Shown here in pieces: positions 35,951 to 46,292 of a stretch of DNA of 64,000 bases. The DNA comes from Rhizobium sp. Root483D2 (GTDB taxonomy: Bacteria > Pseudomonadota > Alphaproteobacteria > Rhizobiales > Rhizobiaceae). Position 1 is the stretch's first letter, and each line of letters begins with the position of its first letter. The position numbers and the translations under genes are program-made. Location of the stretch: the NCBI RefSeq assembly GCF_001426685.1, contig NZ_LMFB01000012.1, positions 54,655-118,654 on the forward strand. Direction: 5' to 3'. Below the pieces are notes generated by a model. It made no database searches. It was not told the origin of the DNA and was given only the letters and a program-made list of their open reading frames with translations.

Positions 35951-37543
35951 CTAGAACAGGCTGCCCTGTTTGGGCGGCGCTGCGGCTGGCGGCTTTTCGG
36001 CGCGTTTCTTTGCCGTCTGTGCTGGCGGCGTCGCGCTGCCCTCGGTCGTTACGGCGTTGATCGAGCCATCGGCAAACTCGATGGCGATCGTCTGGTTGAG
36101 AGACAGGGCAGCAGCACCCTTCACCGGCGCTCCCATCTCGTCGCGCACCAGTGCATAGCCGCGCTTCAGCACGTTGCGGTAGGACAAGGATTGCAGGATG
36201 CGGTCATGCGCCGTGACAGTGCTGCGCCGGCGGCGCAGGTCGGCCAGAAGCGCGCTGTCGGCCCGGCCGGAAAGACCGCTCAGGCGATCCTGTGACCGGT
36301 GAATCTGGCTCAGCAAACGGCCAGGCAGGGTGCGCAAGGCGGCATCGGCCGAGGATATCCGCGAGGCGGAGCGTTGCAGCAGGCGCTCGATGATGCGCTC
36401 GGCGCGGATCATCCGCTCTCCGAGTTTCTGGCGCCGCTCATTGATCCGCGTCGAGAGCATGTCGGGTCGCAGATGCGCGGCGGTTCGCTCGAAGCTTCGC
36501 CTTTTGTTGGCGGTATTCATCTGCAGCCCGCGGCCGAGCCCCGCAGAGGCCTCGTCGAAACGGCGGCGTGGCAGAGCCAGCAATTGGTCGAGCGAGGGAA
36601 GCGCCCGTGTCAGTGCGCGCACGCTTTGGCGGCGATTATCCATCTGCCGCCCGACAGCCGATTTCAGGCGGGCCGACAGCGCCGAAACGGCGGCTTCCAG
36701 ATCGGCCTTCACCGGCACGGCCATTTCCGCAGCGCCCGTCGGCGTCGGCGCGCGCTGGTCGCTGGCATAGTCGATCAGCGTCCAGTCGGTCTCGTGGCCG
36801 ACGGCCGAAATCAGCGGTATCTGCGAATTCGCCGCCGCCCGCACCACCGCTTCGTCGTTGAAGCTCCAGAGATCCTCCAGGCTGCCGCCGCCGCGCGCGA
36901 CGATCAAAAGGTCGGGCCGCGCAATCAGGCCGCCGCTGGAAAAGCTATTGAAACCCTCGATCGCCGCCGCCACCTCGTTGCCCGACCCTTCGCCCTGCAC
37001 GCGGACCGGCCAGACGATGACATGGACGGGAAAACGGTCGGAGATGCGGTGCAGAATATCGCGAATGACCGCGCCGGTGGGCGAGGTAATGACGCCGATG
37101 ACTTTTGGCATGTAGGGCAGCGGCCGCTTGCGCGCGGCATCGAACAATCCTTCGGCGCCCAGCTTGCGCTTGCGCTCCTCGATCAGCGCCATCAGCGCGC
37201 CGGCCCCTGCCGGTTCCAGCGTTTCGATGACGATCTGGTATTTGGAGGAGCCGGGGAACGTCGTTACCTTGCCGGTGGCGATCACCTCCATGCCCTCTTC
37301 GGGCCGGAACTTCAGCCGGCTCATCGTGCCCTTCCAGATGACAGCGTCGATGCGCGCCTTGTCGTCCTTCAAGGCAAAATAGGCGTGGCCGGAGGAATGT
37401 GGGCCGCGATAGCCGGAAATCTCGCCGCGTACCCGCACCTGGTCAAAGGCCTGCTCGACCGTGCGCTTGATGGAGCCGGACAGTTCGGAGACCGAATACT
37501 CGGCGAGATTGGAGGGCGAATCGGATTCGAAGAACGAGCTCAT
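35951..37543 (-). CDS. xseA: Exodeoxyribonuclease VII large subunit
   Basis: A 530-residue nuclease subunit. The N-terminal OB-fold domain covers about residues 8-115 ([31 protein letters not shown]). The catalytic domain has the [18 protein letters not shown] motif near 150 and [21 protein letters not shown] near 215, and is followed by a long coiled region. The C-terminus has an Ala/Pro/Lys-rich tail. With XseB (not in the window) it degrades single-stranded DNA from both ends. It is the first gene of the minus-strand pair with the quinone reductase. Confidence 0.96.
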   Translation of the reverse strand: MSSFFESDSPSNLAEYSVSELSGSIKRTVEQAFDQVRVRGEISGYRGPHSSGHAYFALKDDKARIDAVIWKGTMSRLKFRPEEGMEVIATGKVTTFPGSSKYQIVIETLEPAGAGALMALIEERKRKLGAEGLFDAARKRPLPYMPKVIGVITSPTGAVIRDILHRISDRFPVHVIVWPVRVQGEGSGNEVAAAIEGFNSFSSGGLIARPDLLIVARGGGSLEDLWSFNDEAVVRAAANSQIPLISAVGHETDWTLIDYASDQRAPTPTGAAEMAVPVKADLEAAVSALSARLKSAVGRQMDNRRQSVRALTRALPSLDQLLALPRRRFDEASAGLGRGLQMNTANKRRSFERTAAHLRPDMLSTRINERRQKLGERMIRAERIIERLLQRSASRISSADAALRTLPGRLLSQIHRSQDRLSGLSGRADSALLADLRRRRSTVTAHDRILQSLSYRNVLKRGYALVRDEMGAPVKGAAALSLNQTIAIEFADGSINAVTTEGSATPPAQTAKKRAEKPPAAAPPKQGSLF

Positions 37544-37645
37544 CCGCTTATTTTGCCGCGCCTAGTGTAAGATAGCCAGCCTTGCGCCTTGTGCTCAACA
37601 GACCTTTGCGCATGGCGGTGCTCCACATCTGTCTTGGAGTGCCCG

Positions 37646-37674
37646 AAACCCGCCGGGCTTTTACCGGCAGGTTT
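37646..37674 (-). terminator. Possible terminator after Gfo/Idh gene
   Basis: Arms AAACC-C-GCCGG and CCGGC-A-GGTTT (one mismatch) with a 7-nt loop, 15 nt past the dehydrogenase stop on the minus strand. A short TTT follows, so it is a weak intrinsic terminator. Confidence 0.5.
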
Positions 37675-37688
37675 CCGTTGGAAGCGGA

Positions 37689-38675
37689 TCAGAAAGGTTC
37701 CCAGCCATCCTTCTCGCTCGCCCGGTAGATGGCGTCGATCAGTTTCTGATTGTTAACAGAGCTTTCCAGCGTCACGATTTCCTGGCTTTCGCCCTTCGCA
37801 GCGCGCGAAAAGGCTTCGGCCTCCAGCTTGTACTGGCGCGCATCCTGGAAGCGGAAAAGCTGGGATTGCGAATGGTTCTGGTTGGTGAGTTCCAGTTCCT
37901 CGGCGCCGTAACGGTCGGCGTTGAACGGGGATTTCACCTCGATAAACCCCTTGTCGCCATGGAACACCATGACTTGGCGGGCGGCCAACTGGGTCGAGAT
38001 ATAGAAGCTCAGTTCGAAATCGCCGAAATCGGCCCGCACGCTCGAAAAGATATCGGTGCCGAATTCCGGATCGCGATCGGTGTTCGCCTGCACCCGCAGC
38101 GGTTCCTTGCCGGTGACGAAACGGGTGGAGATCGTCGGATAGACGCCGATATCCGGCAATCCGCCACCGCCAAGTTCTGGCTTGTTGCGCATATTGCCGG
38201 CGTCGCGGTTGTAATAGGTGAAGGCGCCTTGCACATGCTTGAGCGTGCCGATCGCACCTTCATTAAGAAGCGAGCGCACCTTGTGCCAGACGGGGCTATA
38301 GGTGACCATGAAGGCTTCGGAAATCAGAACCTTGTTGCGATCGCGCGCCTCGATCACGGCATCGATTTCCGATGCCTTGAGCGCCATCGGCTTTTCGCAC
38401 AGCACATGCTTTCCGGCATTGGCGGCCTTGATGGTCCATTCAATATGCTGCGAGGTCGGCAGCGGAATATAGACGGCGTCGATCACATCGGATGCGAGCA
38501 TCTCTTCATAGGAGCCGAAGGCGTGCGGCACCGAAAAGCGGTCGGCCATCTCGCGGGCCCTGGAAAGATCGCGGCTGGAAATCGCCGTCACGACGCAGTT
38601 TTCAGCGTCCTGAATGGCGGGAACAACGAGTTCGCGGCCGATCTTGGCCGTCGACAGAATACCGAAACGCAACAT
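37689..38675 (-). CDS. Gfo/Idh/MocA-family oxidoreductase
   Basis: A 328-residue NAD(P)-dependent dehydrogenase. The Rossmann start is [21 protein letters not shown]. The catalytic Lys motif is [16 protein letters not shown] near residue 93, and the C-terminal substrate domain includes [14 protein letters not shown] near 170. It oxidises a sugar, inositol or diol; the substrate is not identifiable. The frame opens at 38729, but the ATG at 38675 has a purine-rich site (GGAGAGGA) just upstream and gives the family N-terminus. Confidence 0.88.
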   Translation of the reverse strand: MLRFGILSTAKIGRELVVPAIQDAENCVVTAISSRDLSRAREMADRFSVPHAFGSYEEMLASDVIDAVYIPLPTSQHIEWTIKAANAGKHVLCEKPMALKASEIDAVIEARDRNKVLISEAFMVTYSPVWHKVRSLLNEGAIGTLKHVQGAFTYYNRDAGNMRNKPELGGGGLPDIGVYPTISTRFVTGKEPLRVQANTDRDPEFGTDIFSSVRADFGDFELSFYISTQLAARQVMVFHGDKGFIEVKSPFNADRYGAEELELTNQNHSQSQLFRFQDARQYKLEAEAFSRAAKGESQEIVTLESSVNNQKLIDAIYRASEKDGWEPF

Positions 38676-38848
38676 GGTGTGTCCTCTCCGTTTTGGCGGC
38701 ACAGTATCTGCGAGGTACGTGCCTATCAAGCTATCCAGGCGGGAATAAAATTGCCGCCTGGCATGTAAAAGCGCTGTACCCCGCCTATGTCCTTGGTGCA
38801 GGCTTCACGCCTCCCAAGCGATGACCCCAAACAATCTGGAGCGACCTC

Positions 38849-39799
38849 ATGCAAAAGCAAACCCTTGGCCGAACCGGCCTGCCGATCGCGCCGCTGGTTT
38901 TCGGCGGCAATGTCTTTGGCTGGACCGCCGATGAAAAAACCTCCTTCCAGTTGCTCGACGCCTTTTTCGAGGCGGGCTTCAATGCCATTGACACAGCCGA
39001 TGTCTATTCCTCTTGGGTTCCCGGCAACACGGGCGGCGAATCTGAAGTGATCATCGGCAAATGGCTGAAGCAGTCCGGCCGCGCCCGGGACGAGGCGGTT
39101 ATTATCACCAAGGTCGGATCCGAATTGGGGCCGGGCAAAAAGGGCCTGTCGGCCACGTGGATCACGCAGGCGGTCGAGGATTCGCTCCGGCGCTTGCAGA
39201 CCGATCATATCGATGTCTATCTCTCCCATTGGCCGGATGACGAGACACCGTACGAGGAAACGCTGGGCGCCTATGACAAGCTCCTGCAGCAGGGCAAGAT
39301 CCGCCATTGCGGCGCTTCCAATCTGAATGCCGGGCAATTGCGCGCAGCGCTCGATGTTTCGGCCAGTCAAAACCTGCCGCGCTACGATGTGCTGCAGCCG
39401 GAATACAATCTCTATGACCGGGCTTCCTTCGACGGGCCGCTGCGCAATCTCTGCATCGCCGAAGAGATCGGCGTCATCAGCTATTACGCGCTCGCGAGCG
39501 GCTTTCTGTCGGGCAAGTACCGCTCGCACAAGGATCTTGAGAGTTCACAACGCGGCGGTGGCGTCGGTAAATATCTCGACGGACGCGGCATGCGCATCTT
39601 GGGCGCACTCGACGAAGTGGCTGCCGATACCGGCAATACCCAGGCGGAAATTGCCCTCGCCTGGATCATGGCGCGCAAGGGCGTGACCGCGCCCATCGCC
39701 AGCGCCACCAGCCTGAAACAGCTGGAAAGCCTGGTGAAATCAGCCTCGATCACTCTTTCGGACGAAGCCATCCGGCTGCTCAACGAAGCCAGCGAATAA
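38849..39799 (+). CDS. Aldo/keto reductase
   Basis: A 316-residue NADPH-dependent reductase with a TIM-barrel fold. The catalytic tetrad is visible: Asp in AIDTADVY, Tyr in VYSSW, Lys in VIITKVGSE and His in YLSHWPDD. It resembles the general AKR (YajO/MocA-like) group that reduces aldehydes. The gene stands alone, upstream of an acetyltransferase gene after 21 nt. Confidence 0.92.
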   Translation: MQKQTLGRTGLPIAPLVFGGNVFGWTADEKTSFQLLDAFFEAGFNAIDTADVYSSWVPGNTGGESEVIIGKWLKQSGRARDEAVIITKVGSELGPGKKGLSATWITQAVEDSLRRLQTDHIDVYLSHWPDDETPYEETLGAYDKLLQQGKIRHCGASNLNAGQLRAALDVSASQNLPRYDVLQPEYNLYDRASFDGPLRNLCIAEEIGVISYYALASGFLSGKYRSHKDLESSQRGGGVGKYLDGRGMRILGALDEVAADTGNTQAEIALAWIMARKGVTAPIASATSLKQLESLVKSASITLSDEAIRLLNEASE

Positions 39800-39820
39800 A
39801 CGCAACGGGAGGGGCGGACA

Positions 39821-40264
39821 ATGGCGATAGAAATACGCGACGCAGCGCCAGGTGACGAAGCCGATTGGCGCAGGCTCTGGGCAGGCTATGTCGCCTTCTA
39901 CCGGGTTGCCGTGTCGCAGGACGTAACGTCCACCACCTGGGCGCGGATCATCGATCCGGCAACGCCCTTGTTCATGCGGGTGGCGGTCCTGGATGGCCAG
40001 GTGGTCGGCTTTGCCATCTGCCTCCTGCATGAGGCAACCTGGGTGAAGGAGCCGGTCTGTTATCTGGAGGATCTGTTCCTGGATGAGGCGGCACGCGGAC
40101 AAGGAATCGGCAAGGCCCTGCTCGATGACCTCGTCACCAAGGCGAGATCCAACGGCTGGGCGCGTCTGTATTGGCATACCGACGAGGGCAACGAGACGGC
40201 GCGCAAACTCTACGACCAATATGTCGAGGCTGACGGCCATGTGCGCTACCGGATGAGCTTTTAA
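39821..40264 (+). CDS. GNAT-family N-acetyltransferase
   Basis: A 147-residue acetyltransferase. The acetyl-CoA loop is LFLDEAARGQGIGKALLDDLV near residue 86. The C-terminus ends WARLYWHTDEGNETARKLYDQYVEADGHVRYRMSF, typical of GNAT. The substrate is unknown. It follows the aldo/keto reductase by 21 nt and overlaps the convergent next gene by 4 nt. Confidence 0.9.
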   Translation: MAIEIRDAAPGDEADWRRLWAGYVAFYRVAVSQDVTSTTWARIIDPATPLFMRVAVLDGQVVGFAICLLHEATWVKEPVCYLEDLFLDEAARGQGIGKALLDDLVTKARSNGWARLYWHTDEGNETARKLYDQYVEADGHVRYRMSF

Positions 40265-40878
40265 GCTCTGAGGTTAGGGAAGCCCGCGTAGAATGCGGAA
40301 TGATCGCCGGAATGGTTGTCCATGCCCGCCTTGGTCAGAAGCCCGGCCGGCGCGACATAGCTGCGGATGCGCCGGACAGGGCGCTCATGCCACTGGATGT
40401 TGAAGGCCCAGAGTTTCGGGAAAAAGCAGAGCGAGGCATAGGGCAGGTGGTCATGGATCCACCAGGCGAGCGGCTGCCAGCCGCTGATTGTCGCGCGCCG
40501 GTCCCAGACCCAGGGTACGACGATGCAGGCCGTCGCCCCCATGCAGCCATCGGCATCGCGCATATCCCAGATATGGTCGGCAGCCGTCGCGGCATTGGTC
40601 GAGCAGTTGAGCCTGTTGCGGTTGCCGAATGCGTTGACCGAACGAGACCGGTAGCCGGAGCGGATATGCAGCCGCCCGAATGTCCGCTGCAGCGGTTCCA
40701 GCAGCTCCTCGCAGAGTTTTGTTCCAGCGGCGATCGCCAGATCCGGATCGTCGGGAATATTCGGCATGCCGTAGAAATCGGCGATTTCCGAATGCAGGAA
40801 GTCGCGCAGGAAGAAATTCTCAGACAGCTGCGCCCGTCCCAGATCCTCCAGTGCTTTCATTGATCCCGGTTTTTTCAT
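40261..40878 (-). CDS. Hypothetical protein, possible M15-like zinc peptidase
   Basis: A 205-residue protein without signal peptide. LHIRSGYRSRSVNAFGN near residue 70 resembles the SGYRS segment of M15 D-Ala-D-Ala peptidases. ADHIWDMRDADG near 100 gives a His and Asp spaced six apart, and FNIQWHERP near 160 could supply a last His. The usual SxHxxGxAxD block is not exact, so a divergent or inactive M15 fold is only a suggestion. It stands alone in convergent overlap with the acetyltransferase. Confidence 0.6.
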   Translation of the reverse strand: MKKPGSMKALEDLGRAQLSENFFLRDFLHSEIADFYGMPNIPDDPDLAIAAGTKLCEELLEPLQRTFGRLHIRSGYRSRSVNAFGNRNRLNCSTNAATAADHIWDMRDADGCMGATACIVVPWVWDRRATISGWQPLAWWIHDHLPYASLCFFPKLWAFNIQWHERPVRRIRSYVAPAGLLTKAGMDNHSGDHSAFYAGFPNLRA

Positions 40879-41009
40879 CCGTTGCTCCTCGGTTTTAGCG
40901 AAGACTATGCCGGAGCGAACCAGCGAGCCACCCGTTTCCGGCGCGCCGGATTGCCTTCATTCGACCGCGCCATCGTGATAGGATTGTATGGTCAGCAAGG
41001 GAGAGAAAC

Positions 41010-41369
41010 ATGTCCGACGAGCAGGCAATAGGCGCGGTCGTTCACCTCTATGTCGATGGCATGGCGTTTTGCAACGAAGCGGCGCTGCGCAAGGCTTTCC
41101 ATCCGGATGCCAAGATCATCGGTCATTACGAAGGTGCCGTCGAATGGATGTCCCGTGACGATTTCATCGCCGCCATTTTGGCCGAACCGCCGGCCCCTCC
41201 CGGAACCCAGCCGCTGATGGATATCGAGATCACCGACATCGAAGGCGACGCCGCCTTCGTCAAGGTCACCGACGAATTCGCCGGTATGCGGTTCACCGAT
41301 TACCTGTCGCTCCTGAAGATCGACGGCCGCTGGGTGATCGTCAACAAGCTTTATCATCTGCACCGGTAG
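41010..41369 (+). CDS. NTF2-like (putative lumazine-binding) protein
   Basis: A 119-residue cone-shaped fold protein of the SnoaL/NTF2-like superfamily, near Lumazine_bd_2. It reads AIGAVVHLYVDGMAFCNEAALRKAFHPDAKIIGHYEGAVEWMSRDDF, then ITDIEGDAAFVKVTDEFAGMRFTDYLSLLKIDGRWVIVNKLYH. Such proteins bind or convert small hydrophobic molecules; the role is unknown. It is a single gene, convergent with the TetA-like exporter. Confidence 0.82.
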   Translation: MSDEQAIGAVVHLYVDGMAFCNEAALRKAFHPDAKIIGHYEGAVEWMSRDDFIAAILAEPPAPPGTQPLMDIEITDIEGDAAFVKVTDEFAGMRFTDYLSLLKIDGRWVIVNKLYHLHR

Positions 41370-41388
41370 GATTTTGAGCGGGGGCCGC

Positions 41389-42573
41389 CTACGCCACCAC
41401 CGGTGTCTTCAACCGCAGGCCAAGCACCAGTGGCACGCCGAGCGCGTAGATGGCGACGACCGATAGCCAGATCGCGCCGGGCCATTCCTGCCTGAAGACG
41501 AAATAGAAGCTTGAGAAAGCCAGCGGCGCAACGATCGAGGCAAGGCTGACAACAGATGCCAGCACGCCTTGAAATTGCCCTTGGCTGCTCTCGTCCACCT
41601 GACGGGTGGCGAGAGACTGCAGCGCCGGCACGCCGATACCACCCAGCGCGAAGATCGGCATGATCGCGAAGATCATCCAGCTCTGCGTCGCAAACGCCAT
41701 GACGATGAGCGCGATACAGGTCCCGGCGACACCGGTCAGAATAGCTGCCCGCTCGCCGAGCAGCTTCACGGCGGGGCCGGGAAGGAATGCCTGCGCAAGC
41801 GTCTGGCAGACACCGAAGGCGCCGAGCGAAAGGCCGATCCACAAGCCGTTCCAGTGAAAAGTGTCGCTTCCCCAGAGCGCCCAGCAGGTGCCATAGGCCT
41901 CGCCGGTGGCGCTGAAGATGAAAAAGATGAGGATGACCGGCAGCACGCTCTTCATCGAAAACACCCAGCGCAGCGGCCGCAGCGGATTGAGCGCACTGAG
42001 ATTAATTTTCTCTCTGGAGGGCATGCGCGATTCCGGCAGCACGAAAAATGCCAGCAGAAGATTGCAGCCGTTCAACAATGCGGCTGCAATGAAAGGCAGC
42101 CGCAGCCAATGCTCACCGAGCACACCACCAAGGACGGGCCCGATGATGAAGCCGATGCCGAACATGGCATTGAACAGGCCGAAGCGGCGGGCGCGTTGGT
42201 CTTCGCGGGAGATGTCGGTGATATAGGCCATCGCCACGGCAATATTGGCGCTCGTCAGGCCGGCAATGGCGCGGCCGATGAAAAGCATCCAGAGGTTGGA
42301 AGCGAAGGCAAGGAAGAGATAGTTGACGGCGGCGCCGCCAAGCGAAATCAGGAGCACGGGCCGGCGGCCCAGCCGGTCGCTGAGCGCACCGAGAACCGGT
42401 GCAAAGATGAACTGCATGACGGCATAAAGCGCCGTCATCGTGCCGATATAAGGCGCGACATTCTGGGTATGGGCCACGTCCTGCAGGAGCGTGGGCAGAA
42501 TGGGAAAGATGAGCCCGATGCCGACGGCATCCAGCACAATGGCGGTAAATATGACAAAGAGAGGCCTGTTCAT
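41389..42573 (-). CDS. TetA-like MFS exporter (TCR family)
   Basis: A 394-residue 12-helix exporter. Motif A is GALSDRLGRRPVLLISLGG near residue 62; the start LFVIFTAIVLDAVGIGLIFPILPTLLQDV is the TetA/TCR family N-terminus, and motif C is GFIIGPVLGGVLG. Homologues expel tetracyclines, but chromosomal members often carry other compounds, so resistance should not be assumed. No TetR gene adjoins; a palindrome upstream may be an operator for an unlinked regulator. Confidence 0.85.
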   Translation of the reverse strand: MNRPLFVIFTAIVLDAVGIGLIFPILPTLLQDVAHTQNVAPYIGTMTALYAVMQFIFAPVLGALSDRLGRRPVLLISLGGAAVNYLFLAFASNLWMLFIGRAIAGLTSANIAVAMAYITDISREDQRARRFGLFNAMFGIGFIIGPVLGGVLGEHWLRLPFIAAALLNGCNLLLAFFVLPESRMPSREKINLSALNPLRPLRWVFSMKSVLPVILIFFIFSATGEAYGTCWALWGSDTFHWNGLWIGLSLGAFGVCQTLAQAFLPGPAVKLLGERAAILTGVAGTCIALIVMAFATQSWMIFAIMPIFALGGIGVPALQSLATRQVDESSQGQFQGVLASVVSLASIVAPLAFSSFYFVFRQEWPGAIWLSVVAIYALGVPLVLGLRLKTPVVA

Positions 42574-42916
42574 GGCGCGATCCGATCGACGCAGGCATGC
42601 GGGCGCAAAAAGACGCCGATGACCTGCGATGGGGCCTGACGGAGGTCAGGCATGTGGTTTCAAGGAAACGCTGGCCGATCCCGCCGAAATGCGCAGGGAT
42701 GGCGTGTGCTTGACCACCTGGACGACAATTCGTCCACCTGTTTACTCCGCCAATGGGCGGCTCAAGGGAGGCGGTCGCTTTTCGCGATGGATGTTATTTA
42801 CATCGGACGATTGCGCGCGGCAAGTCGGTTTTTGGTGGTGGCAAAGAGGTGCCAAGCGTCTCGTTGCATTTTGCGTAAAAGCCGCCCTTCGGAACGGCTA
42901 TCGTCTTCTTAGGCGA
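42574..42916. other. Non-coding spacer upstream of TetA-like gene
   Basis: About 340 bases without a convincing gene; the open frames in it have no recognisable content. It holds a 7-bp palindrome at 42634-42651 and probably the promoter of the exporter. The following region with the hypothetical gene is AT-richer, which suggests a junction with imported DNA. Confidence 0.45.
42634..42651. promoter_or_regulatory. Operator-like palindrome upstream of TetA-like gene
   Basis: GCCTGAC, spacer GGAG, GTCAGGC: a perfect 7-bp inverted repeat 61 nt upstream of the exporter start codon. Its position would overlap a promoter, so it may be a repressor site. Confidence 0.5.
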
Positions 42917-43312
42917 TCAACATGGCGGATTCACACCGGTTCGTGCTTTAAATTGCAACGACCTTTGAACGCTAATGATTTCGGTTCTAGCCACCTTGTT
43001 TTTTTCGAATAAAAGCGTCGTTGCTGCTTTCCCGGAACACGCCCTACGAAAAGCCCTGCTGACAGGACCGTAGACGAAAAGATACCCATTGAGATCAACG
43101 CAGTTAGGTGGTCCGGTGGCAATCCAGTTGCCATCGGCGTCGCACCTTTCTGTATAGGGAAAGTTTTTAGCTGTATCCGCCAGACGCCTGAGTGCAGCGC
43201 TCTCGCTGTACATGTCCCATAGAAAATACGATACGAAAGCGACAAACGCGAGGAAGGTCCCAACTCTAAAAAGACCGCGCGATACACTTGGGGTGGCTTC
43301 CTCAACCCCCAT
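42917..43312 (-). CDS. Hypothetical single-pass membrane protein
   Basis: A 131-residue protein I do not recognise. One membrane helix lies near residues 15-33 (LFRVGTFLAFVAFVSYFLWDM). The rest is periplasmic or cytoplasmic, with five cysteines in total (CDADGNW, GPPNCVD, RACSG and a C-terminal PPC). The gene stands alone, AT-richer than its neighbours, and is followed by the non-coding spacer. It may be an accessory gene. Confidence 0.5.
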   Translation of the reverse strand: MGVEEATPSVSRGLFRVGTFLAFVAFVSYFLWDMYSESAALRRLADTAKNFPYTERCDADGNWIATGPPNCVDLNGYLFVYGPVSRAFRRACSGKAATTLLFEKNKVARTEIISVQRSLQFKARTGVNPPC

Positions 43313-43380
43313 TATGTGTTTCTCTGTTTCGTGTCAGCCTGTAGAACAACCCGACTTGTCCTTGAATTCATCGCTACAAA

Positions 43381-43434
43381 CACGGTAGCTCACCGTGACC
43401 GGAATTTGATAGGGGCAAAATCCGCCCCTATCAA
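43381..43434 (-). terminator. Two tandem hairpins after pheT
   Basis: CACGGT/ACCGTG (43381-43397, 5-nt loop) and TTGATAGGGGC/GCCCCTATCAA (43406-43434, perfect 11 bp, 7-nt loop) lie just after the pheT stop. The second is a strong stem but only a short T stretch follows, so termination is likely yet not textbook. Confidence 0.6.
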
Positions 43435-43445
43435 TATGTTGATAC

Positions 43446-45872
43446 TCAAGCCCGCAGAACACCGCCGGTGTTCTTCGTCACATTGGCAATGATCTTGGCC
43501 GTTAGAGCGTCAAAATCCTCGTCGGTCAGCGTGCGCTCGGCCGGCTGGATGACGACTTCGATGGCAACGGATTTCTTGCCTTCGCCCACCGATGCGCCTT
43601 CGAAAATATCGAAGACGTTGACGCCGGTGACGAGCTTGCGGTCGGCGCTCGATGCAGCCTTCAGGATCGCGCCCGCTTCGACCGACTTGTTCACCACGAA
43701 AGCGAAATCGCGCTTGACGGCCTGGAAGGGCGAAAGCTCCAGCGCCGGCTTGGTGCGGGTGGCCTTCTTCTTTGGCTCGGGCATGGCGTCGACATAGACT
43801 TCGAAGCCGCAAAGCGCGCCGGAAACGTCGAGCGCTTCCAGCACCTTGGGATGGAACTCGCCGAAATGACCGAGAACGATTTTCGGGCCGAGCTTGATCG
43901 TGCCGGAACGGCCGGGATGATACCAGGACGGGCCGCCGGCCTCGAACTGGACATTGCCCATCGGCACGCCGCAGGCTTCCAGAACCGCGATGGCATCGGC
44001 CTTGGCGTCGAAAACATCAACCGGCTTGCCGCCGCCCTTTACGGCATTCGACCAGGAGCGGCCAGCGCCCGCAAGCGCGGCCGTGCCACGGCGGATACCG
44101 CCGGCAACCCGCCGCTGTCCGGCCGGGGTGTCGTTCTCATAAATACCGGAGACCTCGAAGATCGCCACGTCGCCAAAGCCCTTGTCGGCATTGCGCTGGA
44201 CAGCGGTCAAGAGGCCCGGCAGCAACGACGGCCGCATGTCGGACATATCGGCGGCAATGGGGTTGGCCAGCGACAGGCTTGCGGCGCCACCGCCGAACAG
44301 CTCGGCCTGCGCCTTGGAGATGAACGACCAGGTGACGGCTTCGAGCATGCCGCGCGCGGCCAGCGCCCGCTTGGCAAGCCGGGTGCGGATCTGCAGCGTC
44401 GTCAGGATCTTGCCGTTGACCGCGCCGAGGCTTTCGATCGGCTCCGGCTTGATATTGTCGACGCCATGGATGCGCATGACTTCTTCCACCAGATCCGCCT
44501 TGCCATCGACATCCGGACGCCAGGAGGGCACGGAGACCGCAACGCGTTCACCCGAGCCTGCAACGCTAAAGCCGAGACCATTGAGGATCGCGATGCTCTC
44601 TTCCGCGCTGACCTCAAGACCCGTCAGGCGCTTCACTTCGGAAACCGGGAAATCGACGATCTTGGCCGTGTAGCCGGCATAGCCGACAACATCGGTCTTG
44701 GCGGCCGTGCCACCGCAGATGTCGAGGACCAGCTGGGTGGCGCGTTCGAGGCCGGGAACCATATATTCAGGATCGACGCCGCGCTCGAAGCGGTAGCGCG
44801 CATCGGTAATGATACCCAATGCACGGCCGCTCTTGGCAATGTTCATCGGGTCCCAGAGCGCGGATTCGATGAGAACATCGGTGGTGTTCTCGTCACAGCC
44901 GGAATGCTCGCCGCCCATAATGCCGCCGATCGACTCGATGCCGTTTTCATCGGCAATCACCACGTTAGCCGGCGAAAGCGTATATTCGCGCGTATCGAGC
45001 GCCAGAACCTTTTCGCCTTCGACCGCACGGCGAACCGTGAGATCGCCCTTGACCTTGGCGGCATCGAAGACATGCAGCGGCCGGCCCTGGTCGAAAGTCA
45101 TATAGTTGGTGACATCGACCAGGGCATTGATCGGGCGAAGGCCGATGGCAAGCAGACGCTGCTGCATCCATTTCGGGCTCGGGCCATTCTTGACGCCGCG
45201 CACGAGGCGCAGCGCAAAGCCCGGGCAGAGATGACTGTCTGCGCCGAGATCGAGCCGGACCTTGGCCGGCGTCTCGCCGTCGACATTGAAGGATGGTGCA
45301 ACAGGCGCTTTCAGCGTGCCGAGGCCGGAGGCGGCGAGATCGCGGGCAATACCGTAGATCGAGGTGCAGTCCGGACGGTTCGGCGTCAGGTTGATCTCGA
45401 TCATCGGATCGTCAAGCCCGGCATAGGCGGCAAAGCTGGTTCCAACCGGGGCGTCGTCCGGCAGGTCGATGATGCCGTCATGGCTATCCGACATCTGCAG
45501 TTCTTTTTCCGAACACATCATGCCACGGCTCTCGACGCCACGGATTGTGCCGACGGCGAGCGTCACGTCGATGCCGGGAACATAGGCGCCGGGAGCGGCA
45601 AAGGCACCGATCAGGCCAGCGCGTGCATTCGGCGCGCCGCAGACGACCTGGATCGGGTCGCCCGCACCGGTATCGACCATCAGCACTCTCAGCTTGTCAG
45701 CCTGCGGATGTTTTTCCGCCGAGACGACCTTGGCGATCACGAAAGGCTTGAACGCGGCCTTGTCATCGACCTCCTCGACCTCAAGCCCGATCGCCGTCAG
45801 GCGCGCGCAGATCTGTTCGAGGGTGGCATCCGTTTCCAGATGATCTTTCAGCCAGGAGAGTGTGAATTTCAT
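43446..45872 (-). CDS. pheT: Phenylalanyl-tRNA synthetase beta subunit
   Basis: An 808-residue beta chain, the usual length. The N-terminal tRNA-binding EMAP-like domain (about 39-150, [26 protein letters not shown]) is followed by B3/B4 editing domains, a B5 segment, and the C-terminal anticodon-binding FDX-ACB domain ([21 protein letters not shown]). It forms an alpha2-beta2 enzyme with PheS that charges tRNA-Phe and edits Tyr-tRNA. Its ATG overlaps the GFA stop by 4 nt. pheS lies upstream, separated by three small genes. Confidence 0.98.
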   Translation of the reverse strand: MKFTLSWLKDHLETDATLEQICARLTAIGLEVEEVDDKAAFKPFVIAKVVSAEKHPQADKLRVLMVDTGAGDPIQVVCGAPNARAGLIGAFAAPGAYVPGIDVTLAVGTIRGVESRGMMCSEKELQMSDSHDGIIDLPDDAPVGTSFAAYAGLDDPMIEINLTPNRPDCTSIYGIARDLAASGLGTLKAPVAPSFNVDGETPAKVRLDLGADSHLCPGFALRLVRGVKNGPSPKWMQQRLLAIGLRPINALVDVTNYMTFDQGRPLHVFDAAKVKGDLTVRRAVEGEKVLALDTREYTLSPANVVIADENGIESIGGIMGGEHSGCDENTTDVLIESALWDPMNIAKSGRALGIITDARYRFERGVDPEYMVPGLERATQLVLDICGGTAAKTDVVGYAGYTAKIVDFPVSEVKRLTGLEVSAEESIAILNGLGFSVAGSGERVAVSVPSWRPDVDGKADLVEEVMRIHGVDNIKPEPIESLGAVNGKILTTLQIRTRLAKRALAARGMLEAVTWSFISKAQAELFGGGAASLSLANPIAADMSDMRPSLLPGLLTAVQRNADKGFGDVAIFEVSGIYENDTPAGQRRVAGGIRRGTAALAGAGRSWSNAVKGGGKPVDVFDAKADAIAVLEACGVPMGNVQFEAGGPSWYHPGRSGTIKLGPKIVLGHFGEFHPKVLEALDVSGALCGFEVYVDAMPEPKKKATRTKPALELSPFQAVKRDFAFVVNKSVEAGAILKAASSADRKLVTGVNVFDIFEGASVGEGKKSVAIEVVIQPAERTLTDEDFDALTAKIIANVTKNTGGVLRA

Positions 45873-46288
45873 TGAGTTGCTCCTTCGGGTCTCGGCACAG
45901 TATTGGTCTCCATGCGGGGCAGACCGTCGTCGAGATGAAAAAATGGCAGTTCCTCGCGCACGTAGCCATGCACGGTCGGCGGATAGTTTTCCGGGGCATC
46001 CATGGCCCCGAGCATCATGAAGATCTGGTCGCCGAGACGCGCGTCCTTATAGGCAAGTGGCGCGCCGCAGGTGCCGCAAAAACTGCGCGTGACGGGGGCC
46101 TCGCCATAGGTCGATGCGTCTTCACCTGCGAAGGTGACGTCATCGCTGTAGAAACCGACAAAGGCGACAACCGGCGCACCACTTGCCCGCCGGCAATCGC
46201 CGCAATGGCAATAGCTGGTGTAAAAGGGATCTGCGCTGGCCTGGAATCGAATGGCTCCGCAGCGGCATCCGCCTGTGTGAAGGGTCAT
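45869..46288 (-). CDS. GFA-family (glutathione-dependent formaldehyde-activating-like) protein
   Basis: A 139-residue zinc protein. Cysteine motifs are [24 protein letters not shown] and FCGTCGAPL, the complete GFA/CENP-V set that binds two zinc ions. Homologues add formaldehyde to glutathione or have unknown roles. The frame opens upstream at 46339; the ATG at 46288 gives the family start [10 protein letters not shown]. It overlaps the pheT start by 4 nt and follows the DUF2442 gene by 4 nt. Confidence 0.87.
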   Translation of the reverse strand: MTLHTGGCRCGAIRFQASADPFYTSYCHCGDCRRASGAPVVAFVGFYSDDVTFAGEDASTYGEAPVTRSFCGTCGAPLAYKDARLGDQIFMMLGAMDAPENYPPTVHGYVREELPFFHLDDGLPRMETNTVPRPEGATQ

Positions 46289-46292
46289 TGCT

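Noticed and set aside
42629-43012. 127-residue plus-strand frame in the spacer upstream of the TetA-like gene
   Set aside because: It overlaps an antisense gene, lacks a ribosome-binding site, and its composition is unlike coding sequence.
43851-45875. 674-residue plus-strand frame across pheT
   Set aside because: Antisense of pheT without recognisable domains.
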